Assembly: GCF_011386835.1 (NCBI RefSeq) | Contig: NC_088800.1 | Location: 2,790,001-2,854,000, forward strand | Direction: 5' to 3' | DNA from: Chrysemys picta bellii | Taxonomy: Eukaryota; Chordata; Testudines; Emydidae | DNA length: 64,000 bases | Part shown: piece after piece, positions 1-11,195 of the stretch | Layout: every line of letters starts with the position of its first letter | Numbering within the stretch: position 1 is the first letter of the stretch | Made by a program: the position numbers and the translations under genes | Notes under the pieces: model-generated | What the model saw: only the letters and a program-made list of their open reading frames with translations | Databases searched by the model: none | What the model was told of the DNA's origin: nothing

Positions 1-144
1 GGGCCAGCTCTGTGGGGGGGGAGGCTGCGGGCGGGTAGGGCCAGTGCCACGGGGGGAGGAGGTGCTGGGCACATGGCCGGGGCGGGGCCTCGGGCCAGCC
101 CTGCGCAGTGTCCCATTTTCCCTTTGGGAAATATGGTCACCCTG
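1..144. mobile_element. Right end of a GC-rich hAT-like DNA element (left part outside window)
   Basis: The segment ends at 144 in GGTCACCCTG, the complement of CAGGGTGACC, which is the terminal motif of the hAT-type MITEs elsewhere in the window. Just inside it lie a GTGTCCCATTTT motif (about 108-119) and a GGGGCGGGGCC box (about 79-89). The same order (GC box, GTGTCCCATTTT, then the GGT[G]ACCCT end) recurs at 63690-63763, so both are probably one family. The left end is cut off by the window, so no target duplication can be tested. Confidence 0.5.
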
Positions 145-2714
145 TCTCTGATCCCAAGGTCTCTCTTCAGTAAACAGCTGATGTGCTGTCTGCACCCAAA
201 GCAATCTGAACAAACTGCTGATTTGGATCCAAAGGATAGTTGGGTTTCAAAGAGGTGGCAGGCATGTGGCAGTGCAGGGTGAGCCGCCAGGGTAGGGAGC
301 GATGAGAAATTGTGGCTGGTTTGGTACTTTCGTTAGCACTAATGAGGATGAAAGGAGTCGCCGCAGCCTGCCTCTCTCCGCTGACTTACCACTTGTTCTT
401 GAACGGCGTTCTTGACGTGCCACGCAAGGTACCGGGGGACAAGCCACCCCACCGGCCCAGCCTCTGCCGACATGGGCTAGGAACAGCTTGGTGCCCAGTG
501 ACTCCCATGGAGCTCACGGGGGAAGAGGGGGATTCTCCATTGCTCTCAATGCTGAGTGTTCTTGCTGTGGGTGCTAAATTCTGCTGGAAAATCTGGGCCC
601 AGCTGTGGGTTCGGAGCCCTCTGAAAGCCCTGGCCTCTGTGCTTCACACCGGTCAGTAGCCTGTATGACGTGAGCTGTGCATTGGCCGCAGTCCCATTCT
701 TCCAAGGCTGGGGTCCACATCACAAAAGCCCCCATCTTGTGCCCTGGCTGGTGGGAGAGGCCTGGCTGGGCCAGGAGGAGACGTGGACAGGCCAAGAGTG
801 GAGCATGCTGGGGCTGTATTTTTAACACGAAGTTGGTTCTGCTGCTGCTCATCGTGCCTGATCATCACAATCCTCTCTCCAACAACTGTCCCAGCTTTGG
901 CTGGCAAGAGACCACTTGTAGGGCTGAATGGCTGGCTCCTTCTCCAGGTCCAATCTAACGAGTGAACAGAGCTGGGGGAACTCTTCCCATGTGTTTGGAT
1001 GCTTTGTTTATGACATGCTAATATGCCCAATTATTTTGTAATGCAGACAGCTGTGGTTCATTTGCTTTGCCATCAAGCGATGGGTTGGAAATGACATTCT
1101 AAGGCTGTACAACTTGCAATGAGAAGCGTGCTTCTTACGTCTGACTAAGGAGAGACGAGCCGCAATCAGCCCACCTAAAGAGGAAGGCGGGGTCTGGAAC
1201 TCGGGGAATCTGCGTTCTCTTCCCCAGTGTGCTTTCGGATTTCCAGTGCAACCTTGGGTAGGGTACTGGGGGGCCAGACATGTCCTGCTTGTGCTTTGCA
1301 TTAATGACATCCGTGCGGACTTCAGTTCCCCTGCAGTCACAGCACTGAGTGACGTCTGCAAGACTCGGGCCCGTGCTAACTTGTTCAAGCTTCACGCCGT
1401 TTTACAGCCCGTCCACCCACGGGTGGGACGGAACTGCTCCTCAGTGGTACCTGAACCCAGCATTACCCTAGGCCCCAGGGCAGTTCTTGCAGAATGACCT
1501 TTCATTTTAATTCTAACCCTTCTTGTGACTGCCAGGAAAACCTGCGGATGTGACCTGACGCACGGTGGTAGAAAGGCAGACGGAAACTAGAGCTCCATCC
1601 AGCTCTGCGTGGTCAACTCTGACACCTAATGGGTGAGTGTTTCTCAAAGGGTCTCTCCCTTTAGCTTCAGTACGTGTTGAGGGGACTTAGCAGCTTGCAA
1701 AGGGAGACGTGCATACTCAGCACCTCTCAGGCTTTGGCCCATTGACTTTCAATAGGATATTTGCCTTGTTAAGGACTTTAAAACTTGGCCCTCCGTGATT
1801 GAATTCTTCAGCACAAGCCTCCCAGCCTGTCCTGTGACTCAGGTGTTACTGGCCTGCAGGGAATTCTGAGTTCAGTTCCCCTTGCTAAAAAAAAACCCCA
1901 CTTCCCCTGTTCTGTCAAACTAAGGGGATTGGCAAAGGCCCTCAAACGTTTTCCTTTCCTGTGAACTAAGACAACTTCTGAAACGCATCATTGCCTCTCT
2001 GCTGCTGCCTTCGATTTCCTCCTGGTCTCTCTGCCAGCTGGTACTTTTCTGGCATCGCTATCTATCAGTGCCACCCTCCTGGCATCGCTTCCCTTCGCCG
2101 GCTATTGAAACGGAGATCTGCTTAACCGTCTCTGCCTGGGCTTTCTCGGGGAAGAGTTGCAGGGAGAAGGCAGGGCCAGCGACGGTGTAAAGATGTCTGT
2201 GTTCCTCAAGAGGCACAAACTACTGTATGTAACTATTATCTCAGAGCTGACAGTTGTGGGCTAAGCAGAAAGAATATAGTCACTGCCCGAGCAGCAGAGA
2301 GAGATCAGCTGGAAGCCACAAAACCAAAACCACACGGTATTTCTGCATTAACAGAGCCTCTGCTCGGATCTTTCTGAACTCTGACAGTTCATTAGAAGTT
2401 CTGCTGTAATACTTCACCAGATCCACTCGCATGAATTTGCTCATTATTCTTGTGTAAATGCATGTGGCAATCAAAACATTTGGCCGTCTGGCTGAGAGAT
2501 CTCCGCCAAACCTGTGGGTTTGGAGTGTGCTGTTCTAGCTGTTCCTTCCGTTGCTCTTCAAAGCCTACATGGGATAAAAATACACCGGCCGCTTTGGAAG
2601 TGCAGCACGTTAAAGGCATGCTGCATTGCTCTTTCCAGACCACCGGGCACCCCAGATTAAATCCGCCCAGGAAAGCCTGGAGCTGCAAAGTGATCCTGCC
2701 AGGCATAAACAATG
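145..2714. other. No recognisable gene or repeat
   Basis: Mixed-composition single-copy-like DNA. Open frames up to about 125 codons occur on both strands and overlap one another; none shows a recognisable motif. A short A run lies near 1888-1896. I see nothing that supports a gene, RNA or mobile element. Confidence 0.5.
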
Positions 2715-2783
2715 AGGAGCCCTTGTGGCACCTTAGAGACTTGGGCATAAGCTTTCGTGGGCTAGAACGCACTTCATCGGATG
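2715..2783 (-). mobile_element. Penelope-type retroelement fragment with hammerhead-like motif
   Basis: Read on the minus strand this matches the unit in the fold-back elements at 11.6, 23.7 and 52.8 kb: core CCGATGA, an imperfect stem II hairpin, GAAAGCTTATG, then GTCTCTAAGGTGCCACAAG. It is a single, non-inverted copy. The core has C where hammerheads have U4 and the stem II hairpin has a mismatch, so it is probably dead. Assignment to Penelope-like elements is inference from the hammerhead-like motif plus known association of such motifs with that class. Confidence 0.6.
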
Positions 2784-3285
2784 TGTGTGCCTCTTTTAGC
2801 GGGACACCAGAGCTCTGCTGCATCTTCTCTAAAACAGTTCACTGTACCTGCCTGGGTTGGAAACACCACACGATCAGACTCTCTAGTGAGACTTTCAGTA
2901 CTTCCTGGTGTCCCCCAGGCTGGAAGCAGCATGTGAACAGCCCTTCTGAGAGCTCTTGCTGCTTCCTCTTCTGGCCCCAGCTGAAACCAGAAAGAAAGGC
3001 CAGAGATCAGGTGCACAGCAGCTTTTCAGACCTCCCAACAGCTTCATTTTAAACGGTGGGGGCTTCTTTTCTCCATGTACGGAGCTGTGTAAGCCCAGAG
3101 TCCCGACAGTTTCTGCGCACGGAATGTGGGCGTTGGTCACGAGGAGGCAGTCTGAAGTGACTAGCTGCCATTTGGGGGTCCGTCCAGTGCAGATAGTTAC
3201 AGGGGGATCCCCTCTTTCTCTCCCTCTTATAGGGAGACGTCCCGTCTCCTAAAGGTGGCCTGCTGAGGATGTTTTTATTAAAGCC

Positions 3286-3355
3286 TTATTGTAGGAGGTA
3301 GGGGGCCTCAGTCCTGGATCGGTGCTAGGTGCTGTACAAACACATGACTATGGGC
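3286..3355 (-). repeat. L2/MIR-type 3' tail fragment
   Basis: GGTGCTAGGTGCTGTACAAA (3321-3340) is the complement of a TTTGTACAGCRCCTAGCAC-type motif that recurs on the plus strand near 7.7, 20.9, 28.5 and 53.9 kb. It is a diverged remnant of an old LINE or SINE tail. The exact family needs a repeat-library search. Confidence 0.5.
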
Positions 3356-4575
3356 TAGATAGAGAATATTTTGCTTCTGTATATTGTGGAAACCTGAAAG
3401 GCTTTTGAAATGATTATTTACTCTAGAAATATTCAGACTGCTGTACCTGGACTTTCCCAGTTGTACTGGGGGGGACAACTGAGCTGTCTGGGAGCGTTTC
3501 CTGTCTCCTCTTACCCCTGAATTGAAAGGCTGAGTGTGATGATGGCTCTTTGAGCCAAAATGTGAACTCGCCCTTGATATTACAGGGATGTAAGCAACTT
3601 TCAGAGTTTTAAAGAGTCTGATAAAAACCCCTCCTTCTCGCCATTGCTCAACTTTCACTCTGCCGGCTTTTCTGTGAGGTTGTCACATCAATAATTCTCC
3701 AGCCACCATAGCGTCTTCCACAGAGGAGTAAACTAGCGGTGGGGCGGCGGAGGAAGGGGGAAATCCATTTAAAAAACCAAGGGTCCCCAAGTCTTTCATG
3801 TCTCGTCTTCATCATAAGAAGTAAAAAAGGGCACAATTTCTAGCTTGTTTGTTTCTCCTTTGTGGGGCACTTTGTTTTTAAGCTAAAAAGCCATCTGTCC
3901 TCACTGCCCATGTTTGCGCTCTGTGAATAAACACGATCCAAGTGACAAACCAGTTACGGTTATTGATTCCCACGACTGGGTCTGGTGCTGTGAAAGGCCC
4001 TGAATACTGAGCTGTGCTGAGCCCTGGGGCATCTCTGGGGGTGGCAGGACCCTGCACGGGCCATAAAGGAACAGCCGTGGATGATTCCCTGGATGCAGAA
4101 GCACCATAGGACTGAGCTAAGCGGTCCCTGGCAGGTCCCAGCAGAGGGGCAGGCTGTGGGTGGGAGCGGGTCAGCCTAGAACTCTCAGCAGGGATCCCGG
4201 CTGCATGTAGCACAAAAGTGGCACAAAGTCACCTTCTCCCCCCCTTGAGTCCAGTTCTGTGCTGCAGCTCCTCTCTCCAGCTGGAGCTCTCAAAGGGGTC
4301 GAATCCTGCCTCTGAAACAGCACTCAGACGCTTGGCATGTGCAAAGAGCCGTGTCAGTTGGGAAGACCTTGAACTACTGGATCTGTGCATGCATCCGCAA
4401 AGTGCCTGCCAATGAAGGTGCAGTCTGTGGGAATGTGCTTGTGCACACCCGAGGGGTGCAAATGTAGAGGGTCATGTTGTGTTGTTTTGTGAGGTTGGCT
4501 TAAAATTTGTCTCTCTATTAGCAAAGCCGAAAAAGGAAACCTGCTATGACTGTCGACGTTCTTTTTGCTGCTTAG
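3356..4575. other. No recognisable feature
   Basis: Ordinary non-coding sequence. Short open frames on the minus strand around 3878-4213 have no recognisable motif and no matching splice signals. Confidence 0.45.
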
Positions 4576-4728
4576 GATTCCCCCTTTATAACGTGAGCGG
4601 GTATCTGAAGAAACTGGTCACTGTGGCAGATGTTAAGCCAACTCCCAGCCAGGGGCACTGCTCTCCGATGTTCGGCCTGAATGATGGGGCTCGGGACCAT
4701 CGCCGGTCCCTGTGCAGTATGGAGCAAG
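4576..4728 (+). CDS. Possible internal coding exon, unidentified gene
   Basis: A 153-bp open segment sits between a pyrimidine-rich acceptor (TTCTTTTTGCTGCTTAG, 4559-4575) and a near-consensus donor (CAAG|GTGAGT, junction at 4728/4729). It is open in the frame with codons starting at 4575, so it would be a phase 1-1 symmetric exon of 51 codons. The translation begins FPLYNVSGYLKKLVTVADVK and contains no domain I recognise. The frame stays open upstream to 4479 and past the donor to about 4838, so openness alone is weak evidence. No partner exon is visible within 64 kb, and a chance acceptor/donor pair remains possible. Confidence 0.25.
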
Positions 4729-5004
4729 GTGAGTTTTTAACCCAAGGATGGGTCAGGAGGCTGTTTGTTTCCATTCAGGCTAACAGAACCCCTCTGATAC
4801 CTGTTAGACAAAATCACGTCAGCCTGTCAAAACGCTGACGGTGGCACCTCGGACTGTCTCGCTGCTGAAACATGATTCTGAAGAGCGCAGAGTAAATCGT
4901 CCACCAGCAGGTGATGGGAACAACATTTTCAGTAATTGTGTGGAAAATTGCTTGCACGTTGTCACAAAGAGAGACAGCCTATGGGAGTGAGCAGGTTTCA
5001 AACT

Positions 5005-5149
5005 TAGGATGACCAGATATCTTGATATTATCGGGACCGTTCTGATATTAGGGGCTTATCTTATAAACACAACTATCCCTCCCTCCCCCCCGAAAAAATA
5101 CAAAACCCAAAGTGTCCTGATTTTTCACACTTGCTCTCTGGTCAGCCTA
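5005..5149. mobile_element. hAT-like MITE, diverged
   Basis: Starts TAGGATGACCAGAT and ends TCTCTGGTCAGCCTA, degraded versions of the TAGGGTGACCAGA/TCTGGTCACCCTA inverted ends of the elements at 5331 and 63474. It shares with them the CTGATTTTTCACACTTGCT motif at the right end. Flanks TTCAAACT and TTCTAATG match at 5 of 8 positions, compatible with an eroded 8-bp duplication. It appears older than its neighbour. Confidence 0.7.
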
Positions 5150-5322
5150 TTCTAATGGGAAATGAGTGACCTGTGAAATTTGCAAGGTGGTGCTAAATAT
5201 TTCAGAGTGATTAGACTTTATTGTGGAACATCTGAGTCTTGAGCATGTTCCTGGCTGGAAAAGTGTGTCCTTTCCTCTTCCTTTTCAACTCTATGGTTAT
5301 GCGAGCTTGGTTGCCATCACAT

Positions 5323-5461
5323 CCTGGGGCTAGGGTGACCAGATGTCCCAATTTTATAAGGACAGTCCCGATTTTTGGATCTTTTTCTTATATAGGCTCC
5401 TATTACCCCCCACCCCCGTCCTGATTTTTCACACTTGCTATCTGGTCACCCTACCTGGGGC
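5323..5461. mobile_element. hAT-like MITE with perfect 8-bp target duplication
   Basis: The element itself is 5331-5453 (123 bp). It begins TAGGGTGACCAGAT and ends ATCTGGTCACCCTA, inverted ends of about 14 bp. Both sides are flanked by CCTGGGGC (5323-5330 and 5454-5461), an exact 8-bp direct repeat. An 8-bp target duplication and YARNG-type ends (here TAGGG) are hallmarks of the hAT superfamily. The element is far too short to encode a transposase, so it must have moved in trans. Confidence 0.9.
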
Positions 5462-7734
5462 GTACTTTATTTCCTATTGATGAATTAAGGTTGATGTGTG
5501 GAGATATGGGCAGGGTGTGTGTGTGTGCGCATTATGGAGGTTTGAAAGAATTCACCACCAGAGGTAATGCAAGAGAACAGGAAAGGGAGATTATTAGCTA
5601 TTCTAAGCAACATTTTTTTAAGCAAAGTAGATTCAGAAACTGATATCACGTCAGAACGTTTCTGATTTACTGAGAAGAGGGGAAAAACACCAAATTGAAA
5701 GATGCAATTGTCTGAGGAAATAATTTGGAACAATTGAGCACATCTTTTTCTTGTACCACAATGTAGTTTTCAAGTAAGGGAGATGGCATGTCTTGCATTC
5801 AGCATCTTTTTGTTGTTGTTTTTTAAGTGGAAATATGAGTGCTGCTTTTTCAGCACTGATGGTGTGAGATAAATAAAAGTTGATAAAAGTGTGAGCTGGA
5901 AAGAGAACAGAAATTGAGATATGATTGTTTAAGGGCTTGGCCTTCTGTGGGTTGTGGCTTTTTAAAAAAAAATCATTTTTTCCCCTTGCCTGCCAAAGAA
6001 ACTTTGTTTAAGTTGCAGTAAACAGGGTTTTTTTTATTTGTTTTGGGGTTTTTTTTGTCGTCTTAGGTCCAATTTTTCAGCTCTCAGCCCCTTCTTACAT
6101 CCACCTCCTGCATAAAACAGATCATTTGTGTCTTTTGTGTAAAAATTAGGTGGCTGGCTAATGTACAACTAGATTTGCACAAACAGTCAGGCAAAATAGG
6201 TGTGTCCTTGCTGTGTCTGGTCACACCAGCAAAAATGGGAGTGCTAAAGTTGAGGCTGTCTGAAAATGTAGCGACCTGGCCCTGCAGTGTACTACGGTCC
6301 CCATAATTCTTCCTGGGAGCGGAGGATGCTCTATGCACAACAGGATCTGGGCGTTAGCCCTTGGAGCAAAGTTTTCCATGATGAGAGAGAAGTTTAGCTA
6401 AGCAACCGATGAATGAAGCTTCTGCTAATTAGACACAGATGAATCTCAGCTGGTTCAGATGGTGTTAAGGGAGCTGTTTTTCCAGCACTAATAATCCAGC
6501 CTACCACAATGGCTGAGGTTGATATTGTTTGTTGTTGCTAATGACAACTTTACCTGGAGCACTTTAGAGGATGCTGTTAGTTGCTAGCACTGTGTAAATG
6601 CATATTATATGCATGGGATGTTGCAACTGATCTTGGGCTGGGTATGTGCAGCTGTAATTACCGATTACTTTCCTCACCACCCCGTTCGGGGCGTTGGTTT
6701 TGTGGTAGTCTCGATGGCTGGAAGTGTCACTCATGCAGCAGTGGGAAGAAATCCTTTTTCAGGCCAATGAGTCACCGTGTAGTTTGTTGTCTGTTTACAC
6801 CACGGCTTTATAACAAGGTCGGGGTGATGCAGACAGCGCTGGAGTGGCTGCCAGCCTGTTGGCTTTGCCCTCGTCGTCACCAGCCAGAGTGGCATCTCTG
6901 CAATTTCCTACTTCCTAGTTCTGTTCGCAGCGGTGGGGAAAACGGGGAAATGCTCCAGGAGCAGAAGCAGGCTTTTGAAAGGTGCCTCTTGTCGCGGCAC
7001 ACAGCAAAGAGGAGCAGACCCACAAGGGTGAGGAGAGCACCAGGCGTGGCAGCAGCTAAAATTAGATGCAGAATCGGTGCTATGCCTGGGTTTATCTTTG
7101 TCCTTCCCAACCAACCAACTCTGTAGGCACCTCGCTTTCCGATCTCGGAAGGTGGTCTTATCATTTGGGTGAGCTTTGCATAAAACTCTGCTTAACCTTC
7201 TGAATCTCTGCCGCTGCTCAGGCCGGGGCGGGAATACTCAGGCCAGGGTCATGAGAAGAACATGAGCAAAATGAAACTGGCTTTTGAATCTGAATGAATG
7301 TTCATGGGCAATTGTCCCTGGTTCCCAGTCTCCACTGTACCTCGGCTGTTCACCAGCATGATCACAGGTGGTGTACAACAGGAGAGATGGGCCAAATGCA
7401 GCTTCTCTGCCTTGCAGGGCTGACATCCGAAGGGCCCCAGGTGATCGGGGACAAACATCCCACGCAATATGGAAATGGAGTGGGTGCGGAGAACAGGTTC
7501 CTCCGGCCCTGGGTGAAACCCTGAGAACGAGTGCATAGAAGCAGCTAGGCCATAACCTTCCGTTTGCTTTCCTATGCTGTGCTTGGCTTGGCATTACCCT
7601 TTGACCAGGATGCATCTGAACTCTGGCCTTTAAAAATGCTTCATATTAAGCTTCTAAAAACCATCAGGCCTCCTTGCATTGGATAAGCAAAAGTTATCCC
7701 AATCCTCTTTATCCCAATCTCACCTTTACGGAGG
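5462..7734. other. No recognisable gene or repeat
   Basis: AT-leaning non-coding sequence with a short GT run (about 5516-5528) and T-rich tracts near 6028-6058. A 181-codon plus-strand frame at 6581-7126 has no recognisable motif and is overlapped by open frames on the other strand, so I do not call it a gene. Confidence 0.5.
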
Positions 7735-7830
7735 TCAGGAACTGTGTGTGTTGTGTGTGGTGCCTAACCCAATGGGGCCCGATCCCTGCAGTGGGGGGCT
7801 ACCACAATACAAATAATAAACAATGAGTTA
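7735..7830 (+). repeat. L2/MIR-type 3' tail fragment
   Basis: GGTGCCTAACCCAATGGGGC followed by CTACCACAATACAAATAATAAACAA has the same layout as the plus-strand tails at 20928, 53858 and 54990: GCRCCTAGCACAATGGGG, then ACAATAATA. It is an old interspersed-repeat 3' end. Confidence 0.55.
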
Positions 7831-7965
7831 GCATTTACTCTTGCTTTGGGCCCTGTTTCTTCAATCTAATCTGTTCTGGTGCATGTGGGGCCAGCTGCAG
7901 AACAGGGTCCTTAACCATGTAAAAGTTGCATGAGGTTCCTAACACTTTATTCCCTGTCTATAGAT

Positions 7966-9450
7966 TCGCTGCAGTGAGTTCGGCTTCTCTGTGCTTGGAT
8001 CTCAAAGAGCTGGCGGAGGAGCTCTCCGGTCTGCTGAGGTTCATTTTCAATAGGTCTTGGCATGCTGGGGAAATTCCAGGTGCCTGGAACAGTGCTAATG
8101 TTGGGCCAATATTCAAAAAGGGCAAGTGGGCTGACCTGGGTAACTATAGGCCGGTTAGCCTGACACCAATCCCGGGCAACATAACGGAGAAGCTGCTATG
8201 GGATTCACTTAATAAAGAATTTAAAGGATCGAAATATAATTAATGCCAGTCAGCACGGTTGTATGGCAAACAGCCTTTGAGGAGATTACAAGTTTGATTG
8301 ATAAAGGTAACTGCATAGATGTAATAGACTTTTGTAAGGTGTTAGGCTTAGTACCGCATGGCTTTCTGATTTAAAAGCACTATACAATACCGACAAAGCA
8401 TATGTTAAACGGATTAAGAACTGGCTAACGGACAGATCTCAAAAACAGTCAATGGGAAATCACCATCACATATGAGTGTTTCGGAGGGGGTGGGGGTTGC
8501 TGCAGGGATCAGTACTAGGTCTGATGCTATTCAGTGTTTTTATCAATGATCTGGAAGTAAATATAAAATCACTGCTAGTCAAATGTACAGATGACACAAA
8601 GATTGGTGGGATGGTAATGAATGGTGAGGACGGGGCAGTCATATGGAATAATCTGGATGGCTTCATAAACTGGGCCCATTCAAACAAACTGTGTGATCTT
8701 GCATTTGGCTGTATTAAAACGCATCTCGGAACAAGGAATGAAGACGATGGGGGATTGTATCCTGGCAAGCAATGGTTTTGGAAAGGATTTAGGGGTCATA
8801 GTGGACAAGCAATTCAACATGAGCTCCCAGAGTGATGCTCACACACCGAGCTAATGCGATCCTTGGATGTATAAACAGGGGCAAAGGAGTTGGGACGTGA
8901 CTTGTAACTCTGTCCGTGGCAATGCTGAGACCGAGACCGGAACAGGGCATTCAGGTCTGGGGTCCACGTTTTTAAAAAGATGTTGACAAATTGGAGAGGG
9001 GGCAGAAAAGAGCCCCCAAAATGATCAGAGGGCTCGAGAAAATGCCTGACCGTGAGAGACTTAAAAAGCTCAGTCTCTTAAGCTCACAGAAAAGAAGACT
9101 GAGCGGGCACTTGATTAGTGTATAAGGACCTTCGTGGGGAGAAAATACCAGATATTGAAGGGCCCTTTCATCTAGAGGAGAGAGGCAGAACAAGAAGCAA
9201 TGGCTGAAGTTAAAGCCAGACCAATCCAAACAGGAAATAAGGCACGAGTTTGAACCGTGCGGGTGATTTCACCATTGGAACAAACTCCCAAGAGAAGTGG
9301 CAGATTCTCCAGCTCTTGGTGTCTTCAGATGAACCCTGGAGGCCTTTCTGGAAGATGCTTCAGGCAAACACGAATTCTTGGGCTCACTGACAGGGTGGGT
9401 GGGTGGAAGGTCTGTGACATACAGGGCAGGGAGTCGGACATGATGCTTGC
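7966..9450 (+). mobile_element. Dead CR1/L3-type LINE: reverse transcriptase and 3' part
   Basis: Translated pieces on the plus strand follow the order of a non-LTR reverse transcriptase. Around 8105-8160 comes PIFKKG then NYRPVSLT, the fingers-region signature. Around 8505-8560 comes QGSVLGLMLFSVFINDLE. Around 8590-8605 comes the active-site region, reading CTDDTKIGG where active CR1-type enzymes have F-A-D-D. The pieces lie in different frames separated by stops (frame lost after about 8243 and again after 8835). From 8850 to 9450 the sequence resembles the C-terminal and connecting part of L3 elements but has many stops. The copy is 5'-truncated and no 3' microsatellite or target duplication is evident. 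The altered residue and frameshifts show it is inactive. Confidence 0.85.
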
Positions 9451-11124
9451 TCCCTCCCCTAGAGTTCAAAATGAGACTGACTTTCAGGCTGCTGTCCTTT
9501 AGGGAAACTGACAGTTCTCCTTCCACAGCCACAGGAAAATTACAGGCCTCTTTCTAATGGAAAAATATCCCTCTTAAGCAGGCAAGTTCAATTTAGAAGC
9601 CATATTTTAGAAGGATCTATGCCGTAGTGTGTAATTTATACCAGAAACCAGACACCACCAAAAAACCAGAACTCAAAACCTGAAGACTTTCAAGCCTTAA
9701 ATAAAGCGGCTAGTTTATAAGTAGGCCTGTACCTTTCTTGGGACAGGGCCCTCCCTGGCATAATTATAAAATCGCCTGGTACATTTTCTGGGTGTGTGAG
9801 TGCAGTGTTGGTATTGCATGTGTCCCTGAGGAATTCAAACAAACAAAAACCCCTCTGGTTTGAAAAGTGACGTGTCAAGTTGCACATGTGGCCAAGTACT
9901 TAAAAAAAAACAAAAGAAAAGAAAAAACCAGCCACCTACAAACAAAACAAGACCTACCACCTGATGTGCATTCAACTGACTGTCTGTCTGATCATTAGCA
10001 GTATGGAAACAGGGCTGCCTTTATTTTTAGCAACTGGTCATTTCAAAGGAGGAGCAAAGTGGCCCCGTTAGCTTAACCCCTGTCCCGCCTTTCGACACTG
10101 TTCTATTGAACTGAGTAGGTTCTGAGTTAGCTAGTTCCTTCTTATCACAATAACTGCACTGACATTCAGGCAAAGGTGCAAGGGAGCTTTTCAAAGTCCT
10201 GTTTGAGTTGGTCAGATGCTGCTAACCACACACAGGTCACGTGACCACATAATCTGAGACAACTCAATGGAACTAGGACTTCCTGCTTTCCGGGCCAGGG
10301 CCCCATCCTCCACGACCACAGTGGTGCACCTCTGGTAGATGGAGAAAACCACATGCAGCCTTGGTTTTGGTTCACACGCGACTGTGAAGCAGAAGCTGTG
10401 TGGAGGGAAAGACGGCTTGGGCTAGGCTGCGAGAAAACATAACAGCTATGCAAATGCAATGGAAAAAATGACTCTGTGCCGGAAGGCCCGTTCAGTTCAG
10501 CCATGTTGCAGCAGGCCAACTTCTAACAAGGCTCTTTGCAAAGTATTTGAGTCTGCCATCAATGCCATTTTGTGAGATCTCTGCAGAGCAAAATTTCTTA
10601 AACTGGAGGTCGCTCGGCAGCCGTGAAGTGTTTAGAAACATGCCTGTAATTTTGAGGCGTGTTTTTGTTTTGTATTTTTAGTAAATGACAGGCCACGTGA
10701 CTTTTCTCCAACCCTTTTAGCTCCTTATAATTCCAAATGCAACACTGCTTTCTCAAAAGCTTTAACAAGCAAGCAGTTGTAGGGTTACATGTGAACTTCA
10801 AACAAAATGCTGAAGTCAAAACCCACTTTTTAAATACCAAAGGAAATAAACCATTTTGCTCTGAAACTGGCATTCTTATCTTTGATTCCATGCTGGAGTA
10901 AGACATCCCTTGCCACTATCCCTACTGATGTCCAAGAGGTGATCCATGTGTCTGCTCTCAGACACAATCATGCCTTTTTAGAATTTCCTTTCAAAAGTTG
11001 CCTCCATAACAGGAGAACAAAGCTGGGAGATGTAAAGGCCTACTTATTTTCATGCCCAGGAAGCAATTTTTAGAGGGGGCAGGGGAAGATGCACAGGCTT
11101 TTGGTACCTAGCATTGGAGCGGAT
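9451..11124. other. No gene; A-rich tract and an E-box palindrome
   Basis: Non-coding sequence. 9901-9950 is A-rich (AAAAAAAAACAAAAGAAAAG-type) and could be an old retroposon tail, but nothing upstream supports a specific family. The only other notable site is a 12-bp palindrome at 10235-10246, entered separately. Confidence 0.45.
10235..10246. promoter_or_regulatory. GGTCACGTGACC palindrome (E-box / CLEAR-type site)
   Basis: A perfect 12-bp palindrome containing GTCACGTGAC, the consensus for bHLH-Zip factors such as TFEB/MITF/USF. No promoter, CpG-rich context or nearby exon is visible, so function is unproven. Confidence 0.25.
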
Positions 11125-11195
11125 ATTGAATCGTGGCATTGAAAGGGACCTCGAGAGGTCTTCTAGCGCAGTCCCCTGCACTCATGGCAGGCATC
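11125..11195 (-). mobile_element. CR1 LINE 3' fragment
   Basis: GAAAGGGACCTCGAGAGGTC followed by CAGTCCCCTGCACTCATGGCAGG is the reverse complement of the conserved 3' region of CR1, as in the clearer copy at 45687. The octamer repeat tail is missing. Confidence 0.7.

Noticed and set aside
2450..3052. 200-codon plus-strand open frame
   Set aside because: It crosses the Penelope-type fragment at 2715-2783 and is opposed by open minus-strand frames. Cysteine- and serine-rich composition reflects base content, not a domain.
5331..5453. CRISPR-like or satellite repeat, from the repeated TAGGGTGACCAGA words
   Set aside because: The copies are dispersed, have inverted ends and 8-bp duplications, and are not in a spaced array; they are MITEs in animal DNA.
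6581..7126. 181-codon plus-strand open frame
   Set aside because: No recognised domain; opposing frames of 95 and 68 codons cover the same DNA.
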